Part shown: piece after piece, positions 33,297-41,747 of the stretch
Layout: each line of letters begins with the position of its first letter
Numbering within the stretch: position 1 is the stretch's first letter
Assembly: GCF_000787775.1 (NCBI RefSeq)
Contig: NZ_BBPM01000007.1
Coordinates: 146,647-203,647, forward strand
Length of the DNA stretch: 57,001 nt
Direction: 5' to 3'
DNA from: Streptacidiphilus carbonis
GTDB lineage: Bacteria > Actinomycetota > Actinomycetes > Streptomycetales > Streptomycetaceae
Made by a program: the position numbers and the translations under genes
The notes under the pieces: generated by a model
What the model saw: the letters and a program-made list of their open reading frames with translations, nothing else
What the model was told of the DNA's origin: nothing
Database searches by the model: none

Positions 33297-34078
33297 TCGT
33301 GATCGCCCACCTCAGCGACATCCACATCGACCTCGACGACGGGCAGCGCAGTATCGGGCGTGCCCGGGCGGTCATGGAGTACCTGGAGGGCCTTCCGTAC
33401 GACCTGGACGCCGTCCTGGTCACCGGGGACATCGCCGACCACGGCCTCCCCGCCGAGTACGAGCAGGCCCGTGAGCTGCTGGCGTCCCGGCACCCGGTGC
33501 TGGTCTGCCCGGGCAACCACGACGAGCGTGCCGCGTTCCGGGAGTCGCTGCTCGGCCGGCCGCGATCGTCGGCACCGGTCAACCAGGTGCACCGGGCTGC
33601 CGGGTTCACCGTCGCGCTCTGCGACTCCTCGGTGCCGGGGAAGGACGAGGGGTTCCTCGAAGAGGAGACCCTGGCCTGGCTGGAGGACGTGCTCGACGCC
33701 ACCCCGAGCGGGGTGCCGGTACTGGTCGGGTTCCACCATCCGCCGGCGCTGCTGCACAGCCCGTTCCTGGACGGCATCCGCCAGTTCGGGGCGGAGCGGC
33801 TGGCCGACCTGGTGGACCGCCACCCGGCAGCGGTCGTCGCCTTCCTGGCCGGACATGCGCACACCCCGGCGGCGACGGCGTTCGCCGGCCGCCCGCTGCT
33901 GGTGGCACCCGGGGTCGTCTCCACGCTGCGGCTCCCCTGGGAGCAGCGCGCGCACCCCGAGGACCACGTCCACCTCGACGCGCCGCCCGCGCTCGCATTC
34001 CACGTCCTGGACGACGCCGGCCGGCTGACCACCCACTACCGCACCGTCACCGCCCCGGCGGGATCAGCGTGGTGGTGA
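33293..34078 (+). CDS. calcineurin-like metallophosphoesterase (CpdA-type)
   Basis: 261 aa. All five metallophosphoesterase blocks are visible: LSDIHID, VTGDIADHG, CPGNHDERA, VGFHHPP and GHAHTPAA. The layout resembles CpdA-type cyclic-nucleotide phosphodiesterases; the substrate is not certain. GTGA overlap with the PhzF gene implies coupled translation. Its last 32 bases overlap the 3' end of the convergent membrane-protein gene. Confidence 0.92.
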   Translation: MIVIAHLSDIHIDLDDGQRSIGRARAVMEYLEGLPYDLDAVLVTGDIADHGLPAEYEQARELLASRHPVLVCPGNHDERAAFRESLLGRPRSSAPVNQVHRAAGFTVALCDSSVPGKDEGFLEEETLAWLEDVLDATPSGVPVLVGFHHPPALLHSPFLDGIRQFGAERLADLVDRHPAAVVAFLAGHAHTPAATAFAGRPLLVAPGVVSTLRLPWEQRAHPEDHVHLDAPPALAFHVLDDAGRLTTHYRTVTAPAGSAWW

Positions 34079-35822
34079 GGGTCTGCGGGTCGTCGGTGAG
34101 GACCCGCAGATAGCTGCGGCCGGTGGTGCCGGAGCCGCCGGCGGCGGTGTCGGTGCCGCGGCGGGTGAGGCGGTAGGTGCCGGTGGCGTGGGGGGCCAGC
34201 ATGGCCGGGCCCGAGACCACCCTCCAGTCGAAGCTGGTCCAGGCGTTGTCGCTGAAGGCGAACTGCGGGGTGAGCACCGAGTCGGAGGTGTTGGTCAACT
34301 TCACGGTGAGGGACGTGACGTAGCCCGCTCCCGCTCCCGCGCCGCCGCGGACAGCCGCCGTCCGGACCGTCGAGACGGACGCCTTCAGCGGCACCGGGGA
34401 CGCGACCGCCGCGAGCAGGCACAGCAGCGCGGGCAGGCCGAGCAGTACCGGCACGGCCGCCCGGAACCGGCGGTCCGTGAGCAGCCGCAGCCGCGGCCGC
34501 CACTGCCGGAGGCGCTGGTAGTCCGGCTGCGGGCAGCTCGCGAAGGCGGTCAGCCAGAGCGGGGCGAGCAGCACGAAGTAGGTCTCCGGGGAGCGCGGGG
34601 AGAGCAGGAAGGCGGGCCAGGGCAGCAGCGCCAGCGCCGGGGCCAGCCGCCGGGGGTACAACAGCAGTGCGACCAGGGTGGCGGCCAGCAGCAGCGCGGC
34701 GGCGTCGGAGTAGAGGCCCAGGTTCCCGGTGCCGGAGGTGAGGTAGTAGCTGATGTCGACGGCGCCCAGCCCCTGCGGGGTGGCGTGCTGGGTGAGCACG
34801 CCGGTGATCCCGCCGATCCAGGCCGTGCCGTCCCGGATCACGAACGGCAGGTTGACCAGCAGGAACACGCCCAGGGCGATGGCCGCCCAGCGCCCGGTCA
34901 CCAGGACCGCCCCGCGCCAGGGGAGTTCGCCGCGCCGGGCCAGCAGGATCCCGGCCAGCAGGAACGGCGCCAGGAACCAGGCGAGCTGGTGCGCCGAGGC
35001 GGCGAGCCCCAGGCAGCAGGCCGAGACCACGCCCGGCCGGCCCAGCACCCCGCCGGCCCCGGTACGGGTCCACCGGTGCACCGCGACGGCCAGGAACGGC
35101 AGTGCCAGGAAGACCGGGTAGCCGTTCCTGACGTAGAAGAGGTACCAGCCCATGCCGAAGCAGATCAGCGTGGCGGCGGGGCGCAGCCCCACCGGCAGGG
35201 TCCGGAACATGAACAGCGCGGTGGCGGTCAGCCCGGCGAATGCGAACAGACTGAGCACGGGTACCCAGTGCGGCAGGGTGTTGACGAAGGGTGCCGCCAG
35301 CAGGGCGCTCAGCGGCGGATAGCTGAAGGTGTCCGCGAACCGGCCGTTCATCAGCGGAGTGGTTCCCACGCCGAACTGCTGGGCGAAGTGCGGCCAGTGC
35401 CGCCCGTAGACGTGGCCGCCGGCGACCAGGGCCCGGGCCGCCAGGGTGACCAGCGGGCCCTCGTCGTCCTGGTAGGGGCGCTGGTGGGAGCCGACCGTGC
35501 CGACGAACATCGCGGCGAAGCGCAGGAAGCCGGCCAGCAGCACCGCCAGGTCCACCCGGACCAGCGCGCGCTGCCGACGCACCGTCAGCACCAGCGCGGC
35601 CAGCAGTACCAGCGCGGCGTACAGCGCCAGCAGCAGCACCAGCACGGAGTGGTCCGTCAGGGCGTGCGAGCGGATGGCGTCGGCCATGCCCTGGAACAGG
35701 GCCAGCACCGCGAGCAGGCTGATCCCGCGGTGCAGCAGGGACGGGCGCTCCTGGCCGTCCCCGGGATCCCGGCGCAGCACGACGAAGCGGCGGCTGGTCA
35801 GAGCCGCAGAAGGAACGGACAT
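34047..35822 (-). CDS. large polytopic membrane protein, possible GT-C/GT87-type glycosyltransferase
   Basis: 591 aa with about 10-12 membrane segments (for example ISLLAVLALFQGM, VLVLLLALYAALVLLAALVL, AAIALGVFLLVNLPFV) and a C-terminal extracytoplasmic beta-rich domain of about 110 residues (VKLTNTSDSVLTPQFAFSDN). An acidic pair in the first outer loop (PYQDDEGPLVT) is like the Asp-Glu motifs of polyprenyl-phosphate-dependent GT-C enzymes, but no family is recognised firmly. The ATG MSVPSAAL is chosen where hydrophobic sequence begins; the frame stays open to 36140 without coding character. Function unknown. Confidence 0.75.
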   Translation of the reverse strand: MSVPSAALTSRRFVVLRRDPGDGQERPSLLHRGISLLAVLALFQGMADAIRSHALTDHSVLVLLLALYAALVLLAALVLTVRRQRALVRVDLAVLLAGFLRFAAMFVGTVGSHQRPYQDDEGPLVTLAARALVAGGHVYGRHWPHFAQQFGVGTTPLMNGRFADTFSYPPLSALLAAPFVNTLPHWVPVLSLFAFAGLTATALFMFRTLPVGLRPAATLICFGMGWYLFYVRNGYPVFLALPFLAVAVHRWTRTGAGGVLGRPGVVSACCLGLAASAHQLAWFLAPFLLAGILLARRGELPWRGAVLVTGRWAAIALGVFLLVNLPFVIRDGTAWIGGITGVLTQHATPQGLGAVDISYYLTSGTGNLGLYSDAAALLLAATLVALLLYPRRLAPALALLPWPAFLLSPRSPETYFVLLAPLWLTAFASCPQPDYQRLRQWRPRLRLLTDRRFRAAVPVLLGLPALLCLLAAVASPVPLKASVSTVRTAAVRGGAGAGAGYVTSLTVKLTNTSDSVLTPQFAFSDNAWTSFDWRVVSGPAMLAPHATGTYRLTRRGTDTAAGGSGTTGRSYLRVLTDDPQTLTTTLIPPGR

Positions 35823-36111
35823 ACTGAGCGGAGGTCCCCAAGGCTTGGTCAAACGCAGGATGTTCGGCTGCACCACGTTAGACGACCGGGGTAAGACACC
35901 CGGCACGACCCGGGTGAACGCCTGGTGCGTAAGACCCCGCTCACGCCCCGCCGCACGCTGCCGACGACTCCGTCCTATGGCGTACCGCGAGCAGTCCCGG
36001 CGCCCTTCATCCGCAAACCTGCTCGACCGGAGTCGCAATAGTTCTTCACCGGACCGGCACATCTGGGAGTCTGTCCACGAGAGGTGGACGAGGGGGAGGT
36101 GGGAGACAGCC

Positions 36112-36969
36112 GTGGCCGGACTCGCAGCGCAGCCGGGCACGCACGGCCGGCTGCCGCGCCGCCGGGTCCGCTGGCGGTACGGGCTCGGCTTCGTCCTGCT
36201 GCTGTGCAGCCTGCTGGCGCTGGTGGCGGTGGGGCAGTTCGCCGGCTGGATCGGGTCCTCGCACAGCCGGACCCGGGCCGAGGCCGAGGCCGACTACAGG
36301 GCCGGTGCGCTGCTGCTGGCCCTGCGGGGACTGGGCTCCGCCGGAACCGGAACCGGAGCCGGAACGGGACCGGTGGGCGAGGCGGCGTACGCGAGCGCCA
36401 CCCGCCGGGTCGACGGCCAACTGCTGGACGCACGGTACGGCTCGGCCGCGGGCCGGGTCGAGCTGACGGTGCGGATCACCGGGACCGCGGCCGGCGGGAG
36501 GCTCACCGGGCACCGGCGGACGACCGTACGGCACTGCTACGACTACAGCTGGACCGGCAGCCCGGCCGGGGCGACCCAGCAGCCGGTCACCTGCCCGCCG
36601 GTGCCGGCCGGCCGGACCATGGCGCTCGGCAAGGGCGAGGCGCTGGCGAACCGGCTGGCGCAGCAGTCCGACAGCACCGCGGCGCTCCAGGGGGACCTGG
36701 CCTCGCTGCTGTCCGCGGCCGGAGCCGCGCCCGGGACCACCGAGCAGGGGGTCGCCTGGGGGCTCGGGGGGTCGAGCCCGGAAAAACTGGAGCAGCGGTC
36801 GGCAGTCACCGGAGGGGTGAAGGGCAGTACCGTCGTGGCAGCCGTCTCCGGCAGTACCGGCGGGTGCGTCTTCGTCGGGGTGCGCGCCGGAGTGGTGACC
36901 GCGTGGTCGGCACCTTTGCTGGCCGCGTGCACCACCGCCCGCGCAGCTCAGGCCGTGCAGGCCGGATAA
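36112..36969 (+). CDS. hypothetical protein with one N-terminal membrane anchor
   Basis: 285 aa, not recognised. A basic N-terminus (GRLPRRRVRWRY) precedes one membrane segment (GLGFVLLLCSLLALVAVGQF), so most of the chain should lie outside. The rest is Gly/Ala-rich with GTGTGAGTGP and cysteines in VRHCYDY, VTCPPV, GGCVFV and AACTTA, perhaps two disulfides. The GTG start has GGGAG about 7 bases upstream. The 289-bp gap 35823-36111 between it and the divergent membrane protein shows no other gene. Confidence 0.7.
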   Translation: MAGLAAQPGTHGRLPRRRVRWRYGLGFVLLLCSLLALVAVGQFAGWIGSSHSRTRAEAEADYRAGALLLALRGLGSAGTGTGAGTGPVGEAAYASATRRVDGQLLDARYGSAAGRVELTVRITGTAAGGRLTGHRRTTVRHCYDYSWTGSPAGATQQPVTCPPVPAGRTMALGKGEALANRLAQQSDSTAALQGDLASLLSAAGAAPGTTEQGVAWGLGGSSPEKLEQRSAVTGGVKGSTVVAAVSGSTGGCVFVGVRAGVVTAWSAPLLAACTTARAAQAVQAG

Positions 36970-36983
36970 GTTTTGGTCAATGG

Positions 36984-37032
36984 ATTGCAAGAAATAGTAA
37001 GCAGCTTGCGCCCAATGACGTACACTTGCGGC
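36984..37032. promoter_or_regulatory. LacI-type half-sites and leaderless promoter before the first lacI-type gene
   Basis: ATTGCAAG (36984-36991), GCTTGCG (37004-37010) and ACTTGCGG (37025-37032) are TTGC-core half-sites. TACACT (37021-37026) lies 7 bases before the ATG, the spacing of a leaderless -10. Autoregulation by the encoded LacI protein is likely. Confidence 0.5.
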
Positions 37033-37033
37033 C

Positions 37034-38047
37034 ATGACACGACGACTTGCTGAAGTGGCGAAGAAGGTCGGGGTCAGCGAGGCGACGGTCAGCCGCGTCC
37101 TCAATGACAAGCCCGGCGTCTCCGAGAACACCAGGACCGCGGTCCTGACCGCACTCGACGTGCTCGGGTACGAACGACCGACCCAGCTGCGCGGGGAGCG
37201 CTCCCGACTGGTCGGCCTGGTGCTGCCGGAGCTGCAGAACCCGATCTTCCCGGCCTTCGCCGAAGTGGTCGGCGGAGCGCTGGCGCAGCAGGGGTTCACC
37301 CCGGTGCTGTGCACCCAGACGGCGGGCGGGGTGTCCGAGGCCGACTACGTCGAACTGCTGCTGCAGCAGCACGTCTCCGGGGTGGTCTTCTTCGGCGGGC
37401 TCTACGCCCAGGCGGACTCCCCGCACGAGCACTACGAGCGGCTGGCCCAGCGCGGACTGCCGACGGTGCTGCTCAACGCCGCCATCGACGGTCTCGGTTT
37501 CCCGCAGGTCTCCTGCGACGACGCGGTGGCCGTGGAGCAGGCGATGGGCCACCTGGTGTCGCTCGGCCACCGAAAGATCGGCCTGGTGCTGGCCACCCCG
37601 GACCACGTGCCGTCCCGGCGCAAGCTCGCGGCGGCCCGGACCGCGGCCGAGCGGGCCGGGATCGAGCTGCCCGACGCGCACATCGAGCACGCGCTGTTCT
37701 CGCTGGAGGGCGGCCAGGTCGCGGCCGGACGGCTGGTGGCCCGCGGGGTCACCGGCATCATCTGCGCCAGCGACCCGATCGCGCTGGGCGCGGTGCGCGC
37801 GGTGCGGCGTGCCGGTCTCACCGTGCCCGGGGACATCTCCGTCGTCGGCTACGACGACTCCTCCTTCATGACCTGCACCGACCCGCCGCTGACCACCATC
37901 AGGCAGCCCATCGAGGCGATGGGCAGGGCCGCGGTCGACCTGCTGGCCAGCGAGATCGCCGGCGCCAGGGTCACCCATGACGAGCTGCTCTTCGAGCCGG
38001 AGCTGGTGGTGCGCGGCTCCACCGGACCGGTGGGCGGCCGGGGGTAG
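37034..38047 (+). CDS. LacI-family regulator of the first alpha-glucoside cluster
   Basis: 337 aa. HTH and hinge: LAEVAKKVGVSEATVSRVLN, then TALDVLGYERPTQLRGERS. The periplasmic-binding-like core (VGLVLPELQNPIFPAFAEVV, ISVVGYDDSSFMTCTDPPLT) binds the inducer, probably an alpha-glucoside. It lies directly upstream of an importer and alpha-glucosidase on the same strand and is related to, but clearly less similar than, the two MalR-type regulators at 51567 and 54191. No SD is present, in agreement with leaderless initiation. Confidence 0.92.
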   Translation: MTRRLAEVAKKVGVSEATVSRVLNDKPGVSENTRTAVLTALDVLGYERPTQLRGERSRLVGLVLPELQNPIFPAFAEVVGGALAQQGFTPVLCTQTAGGVSEADYVELLLQQHVSGVVFFGGLYAQADSPHEHYERLAQRGLPTVLLNAAIDGLGFPQVSCDDAVAVEQAMGHLVSLGHRKIGLVLATPDHVPSRRKLAAARTAAERAGIELPDAHIEHALFSLEGGQVAAGRLVARGVTGIICASDPIALGAVRAVRRAGLTVPGDISVVGYDDSSFMTCTDPPLTTIRQPIEAMGRAAVDLLASEIAGARVTHDELLFEPELVVRGSTGPVGGRG

Positions 38048-38110
38048 TCCGCAGGCAGGCCGGGGGCAGCCCGGGGGGCAGCGCCGCTGCCGTTCGGCAC
38101 GCAGCGCAGT

Positions 38111-38148
38111 GTCAAAGGGTCGGACGGTCACCGTCCGGCCCCTTTGTC
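38111..38148 (+). terminator. hairpin after the first lacI-type gene
   Basis: Left arm CAAAGGGTCGGACGGT pairs with ACCGTCCGGCCCCTTTG with one bulge, forming a stem of about 16 bp. It separates regulator and transporter transcripts. Confidence 0.75.
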
Positions 38149-38164
38149 ATGCCCTCTCGTTACC

Positions 38165-38195
38165 ATGTCGAAATCTTGCAATCTTTGGTCGACAT
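38165..38195. promoter_or_regulatory. operator-like palindrome before the first sugar-binding-protein gene
   Basis: ATGTCGA (38165-38171) and TCGACAT (38189-38195) bracket CTTGCAAT (38175-38182), the reverse complement of the ATTGCAAG found before the regulator gene. The shared 10-mer GATTGCAAGA makes this a good candidate operator for the regulator at 37034. Confidence 0.55.
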
Positions 38196-38196
38196 A

Positions 38197-38226
38197 TTGT
38201 GGTCATCTGCTCGCGATGGTTAAGTG
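38197..38226 (+). promoter_or_regulatory. putative promoter of the first alpha-glucoside ABC operon
   Basis: TTGTGG, 18 bases, TAAGTG, immediately after the operator-like palindrome and about 55 bases before the ATG. Confidence 0.45.
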
Positions 38227-38280
38227 TCCCGCATCACAGCGCGTCAACACTCTGAATCGCCACCCAGAAGGGTCCTCACA

Positions 38281-39684
38281 ATGACCAGTGAGCGACTGAC
38301 CAGTCCTCGCACCCGTAGAACGGCCGCCCTGCTCCTCGCGGCAACTGTCGGCCTCACCGCGGCCGCCTGTGGCAGCAGCGCCAAGACCGCTGCCAACGGC
38401 GGCGGCGCCAGCGCGGGTTCGGGCGGCGGAAAGGTGACCATCAGTATCGACTGCGAGCCGCCGACCAGCCAGCCGGTCCCCCGCAAGCAGTGGATCGACG
38501 ACATCGCCGCGTTCCAGAAGCAGAACCCCGACGTCACGGTGAAGAGCATCGACACCTTCCCGTGCGAGACCCCGGCGCTGTTCACCGCCGCTCTGGCCGG
38601 CCACACCGAGCCCAACGTCTTCTACACGTACTTCACCGACAAGCAGCAGGTGCTGGACTCCGGCCAGGCCGCGGACATCACGCAGTACGTCAACGCCACC
38701 TCCGTGCCCAGCCTGAACGACATCCTCCCGGGCGTCATGGACGGCCAGAAGTCGGACGGCAAGCTCTACGGCATCCCGCGGAGCAACTACTCCATGGGCA
38801 TGATCATCAACCGCAACCTGTTCACCCAGGCGGGCCTCAACCCCGACAAGCCCCCGACCACCTGGGCCGATGTGGCCACCGACGCCGCCGCCATCCAGAA
38901 ACTGGGCAACGGCGTCAGCGGCTACGGCGACTACAGCGCCGGCAACAACGGCGGCTGGCACTTCGTGGCCGAGATGGACGCCCTCGGCGCCCCGGTCGTC
39001 AGCAGCGACGGCAAGACCGCCGCCTTCAACAACGCCCAGGGCCTCGCCGTCCTGCAGAACCTGCACGACCTGCGGTTCAAGGACAAGGCAATGGGCACCA
39101 CCCAGCTGTTCAAGTGGGGCGACCTGCAGAAGCAGATGGCCTCCGGCAAGCTCGGGATGTACGTGGCGGCGCCGGACGACATCACCTACATGGTGCAGCA
39201 GCTCAACGCCAAGTACTCCGACTACGGCATGGGCCCGATCCCCGGCACCGACGGCCCCGCCAAGGGCACCCTGGCCGGCGGCGACGACTACATGTTCAAC
39301 GTCAAGGACACCCCGGACCAGATCAAGGCCGGCGTCGCCCTGGTCAACTTCCTCAAGCTGACCATGGGTCAGGGCCAGTTCAACTACGCCCGGGCCAAGA
39401 GCACCAACCAGGCCGTCGGCCTGCCCGAGCCCGAGTTCTACCAGGGCGCCTCGCTGCAGGCGGACAACACGCTCAAGGCCGCCAATGCGACCATGCCGGT
39501 CACCAACTTCTCGCCGTTCATCCAGGCCGCCGTGCCCGGCGACCTGGAGCCCGGCAACGCCCAGGACATCTACAAGGTGCTGGACACCGCCATGGCGTCC
39601 ACGCTGACCAACCCCAACGCCAACCTCCAGCAGCTGCTGAAGACCGCGGAGACCCAGGTCAACCAGGTCCTCGCGAACAAGTAG
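38281..39684 (+). CDS. sugar ABC transporter substrate-binding lipoprotein (CUT1)
   Basis: 467-aa exported lipoprotein. The signal peptide ends LTAAAC with lipidated Cys30, then a Gly/Ser/Ala linker and an extracellular solute-binding protein family 1 domain (VTISIDCEPPTSQPVPRKQW, FQKQNPDVTVKSID, DGKLYGIPRSNYSMGMIINR, KLGMYVAAPDDITY). Two cysteines near the N-terminus (about 58 and 95, DCEPP and PCETP) could form a disulfide. AGAAGGG precedes the ATG. Context with a GH13 alpha-glucosidase suggests a maltose- or other alpha-glucoside-type ligand. Confidence 0.9.
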   Translation: MTSERLTSPRTRRTAALLLAATVGLTAAACGSSAKTAANGGGASAGSGGGKVTISIDCEPPTSQPVPRKQWIDDIAAFQKQNPDVTVKSIDTFPCETPALFTAALAGHTEPNVFYTYFTDKQQVLDSGQAADITQYVNATSVPSLNDILPGVMDGQKSDGKLYGIPRSNYSMGMIINRNLFTQAGLNPDKPPTTWADVATDAAAIQKLGNGVSGYGDYSAGNNGGWHFVAEMDALGAPVVSSDGKTAAFNNAQGLAVLQNLHDLRFKDKAMGTTQLFKWGDLQKQMASGKLGMYVAAPDDITYMVQQLNAKYSDYGMGPIPGTDGPAKGTLAGGDDYMFNVKDTPDQIKAGVALVNFLKLTMGQGQFNYARAKSTNQAVGLPEPEFYQGASLQADNTLKAANATMPVTNFSPFIQAAVPGDLEPGNAQDIYKVLDTAMASTLTNPNANLQQLLKTAETQVNQVLANK

Positions 39685-39722
39685 CAGCGACCGGTCCGAA
39701 CCCGACGGATTCGGAGGCACGA

Positions 39723-39752
39723 GCGGGGCGGCCGCTGTCCCGGCCGCCCCGC
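39723..39752 (+). terminator. hairpin between binding-protein and permease genes (first cluster)
   Basis: GCGGGGCGGCC, 8-base loop, GGCCGCCCCGC: perfect 11-bp stem in the 102-bp gap. Such hairpins often protect or attenuate, giving more binding protein than permease. Confidence 0.75.
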
Positions 39753-39786
39753 CACCGTCCCCGTCCAGGCATTGTCAGGAGCCCCG

Positions 39787-40737
39787 ATGGCGGCGATCGC
39801 CGTACTGGAGAGCACGACCGAACCGGGGCCCGGGTCCCGGCGGAACCCGCGGAGGCAGGACGGCTTCGTCCGGGAGCTGCGGCGCAACGTCAGCGCCTAC
39901 GGATTCCTGGTCGGAGCGCTGCTCTGCTTCGGCCTCTTCTCCTGGTACCCCATGGTCCGGGAGTTCATCATGAGCTTCCAGAAGCAGAAGCTCGGCCGCA
40001 CCCGCTGGGTCGGCATGCACAACTTCAACCAGATCTGGAACGACCCCAGCTTCGGGCAGGCCTGGAGGAACACGCTCTACTTCACCCTGCTGGCACTGCT
40101 GCTCGGCTACCTGGTCCCGTTCCTCGTCGCGATCGTGCTCAACGAGTTCCGGCACGCCAGCGCCTACCTGCGGATCGTGGTCTACCTGCCGGTGATGCTG
40201 CCGCCGGTGGCCTCGCTGGTGCTGTTCCAGTACTTCTACAACCCCGAATACGGCCTGTTCGACCACATCCTGCACGCGGTCGGACTGCCCACCCTGCAGT
40301 GGCTGCAGTCGCCCAACACCTCCATGATCGCCGTGGTGATCGCCTCCACCTGGATGAACATGGGCAGCGCCACACTGATCTACCTGGCCGCGCTGCAGGG
40401 CATCCCCGGCGAGCTGTACGAGGCCGCGGAGATCGACGGGGCCGGCATCCTGCGCCGGGTCTGGCATGTGACGATCCCGCAGACCCGGATGATCCTCAGC
40501 ATGCTGCTGATGCTGCAGATCGTGGCCACCATGCAGGTCTTCGTCGAGCCGTTCGTGCTCACCAACGGCGGTCAGGGGGTCGACAACTCCACCACCACCA
40601 TCGTCTACCTCGTCTACCAGTACGCCTTCAACTTCAGCAACTACGGCGCCGCGTCCGCCCTGGGGCTGCTGCTGCTCCTGGTGCTCGTCGTGTTCGCCGT
40701 CATCTACCGGTGGATCAGCCGCCGAGCGGAACAGTGA
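39787..40737 (+). CDS. sugar ABC transporter permease (MalF-like), first cluster
   Basis: 316-aa inner-membrane permease with six membrane segments (AYGFLVGALLCFGLFSWYPM onwards). The EAA loop reads ELYEAAEIDGAGILRRVWHV followed by TIPQTR, the ATPase-coupling motif of CUT1 permeases. SD AGGAG lies 5-6 bases before the ATG. It pairs with the following MalG-like gene, eight bases downstream. Confidence 0.93.
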   Translation: MAAIAVLESTTEPGPGSRRNPRRQDGFVRELRRNVSAYGFLVGALLCFGLFSWYPMVREFIMSFQKQKLGRTRWVGMHNFNQIWNDPSFGQAWRNTLYFTLLALLLGYLVPFLVAIVLNEFRHASAYLRIVVYLPVMLPPVASLVLFQYFYNPEYGLFDHILHAVGLPTLQWLQSPNTSMIAVVIASTWMNMGSATLIYLAALQGIPGELYEAAEIDGAGILRRVWHVTIPQTRMILSMLLMLQIVATMQVFVEPFVLTNGGQGVDNSTTTIVYLVYQYAFNFSNYGAASALGLLLLLVLVVFAVIYRWISRRAEQ

Positions 40738-40745
40738 GGTCAGCC

Positions 40746-41639
40746 ATGGCTGTCGCAACCGACACGTCCACCCGAACCCTGATCTCCCGGGTCCAGCTGA
40801 ACCGCCCGCGCGGACGGTTCGTCTACTGGACCGTGCTGGTGCTGACCCTGCTGCTGTTCACCCTGGTCTTCATCGGACCGCTCTACATGATGGTCACCGG
40901 CGGCCTGAAGTCCACCGCCGAGGCGATCCAGAGCCCGCCCACGCTGTTCCCGCACAAGATCACCCCGGGCACGTACAGCACCGCCTGGACCCAGCTCAAC
41001 CTGGCCAAACTGCTGATGAACACCCTGGTCTACGCCTTCGGCGCGCTGTTCTTCCAACTGGTCTTCGACATCAGCGCGGCGTACGCCTTCTCCAAGCTGC
41101 GCCCGGTACTCGGCAACGCGGTGCTCGGGGCGATGCTGGCCACCCTGATGATCCCGGCCATGGTGCTGATCGTGCCGCAGTACCTCACCGTCATCGACCT
41201 GCCGGTGCTGCACGTCAACCTGCTGAACACGCCCTGGGCGATCTGGCTGCCCTCGGTGGCCAACGCCTTCAACATCTTCCTGCTGAAGCGGTTCTTCGAC
41301 TCGATCCCGCAGGAACTGCTGGACGCGGCTTCGATCGATGGGGCGGGATCCATCCGGATCCTCTGGTCGCTGGTGCTGCCGATGTCCCGGCCGATCATCT
41401 CGGTGGTGTCGATCTTCGCCCTGGTCGCAGTATGGAAGGACTTCCTCTGGCCGCTGCTGGCCGAGCCGTCCCCGACCAGGCAGACCCTGAACGCCGGCAT
41501 CTACTCGCTCTCCCAGGGCGTACCGCAGAACGTGCTCATCGCGGCCTCGGCCATCTCGGCGGTGCCCACGATCCTGTTCTTCCTCTTCTTCCAGCGCAAC
41601 ATCATGGCCGGCCTGACCGCAGGCAGCCTCAAGGGCTGA
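40746..41639 (+). CDS. sugar ABC transporter permease (MalG-like), first cluster
   Basis: 297 aa, six membrane segments (WTVLVLTLLLFTLVFIGPLY and others). The EAA loop is ELLDAASIDGAGSIRILWSL followed by VLPMSRP, and the C-terminus NIMAGLTAGSLKG is typical of MalG-type permeases. No ATPase gene follows; in Streptomyces the shared ATPase MsiK normally serves such importers. Confidence 0.93.
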   Translation: MAVATDTSTRTLISRVQLNRPRGRFVYWTVLVLTLLLFTLVFIGPLYMMVTGGLKSTAEAIQSPPTLFPHKITPGTYSTAWTQLNLAKLLMNTLVYAFGALFFQLVFDISAAYAFSKLRPVLGNAVLGAMLATLMIPAMVLIVPQYLTVIDLPVLHVNLLNTPWAIWLPSVANAFNIFLLKRFFDSIPQELLDAASIDGAGSIRILWSLVLPMSRPIISVVSIFALVAVWKDFLWPLLAEPSPTRQTLNAGIYSLSQGVPQNVLIAASAISAVPTILFFLFFQRNIMAGLTAGSLKG

Positions 41640-41747
41640 CACCCCGACAGACCGCCCGCGGACACACCCTCCCGCAGAGCCGCGCCCCCGACCCGGACCA
41701 GTCCCTCCCCGGACCGGCCTCGTCCCCGACAGATGGAGACCCCTACC

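Noticed and set aside
35823-36140. Longer N-terminus for the 591-aa membrane protein
   Set aside because: The in-frame extension has irregular third-position GC and no homology-like pattern; it covers the divergent promoter region.
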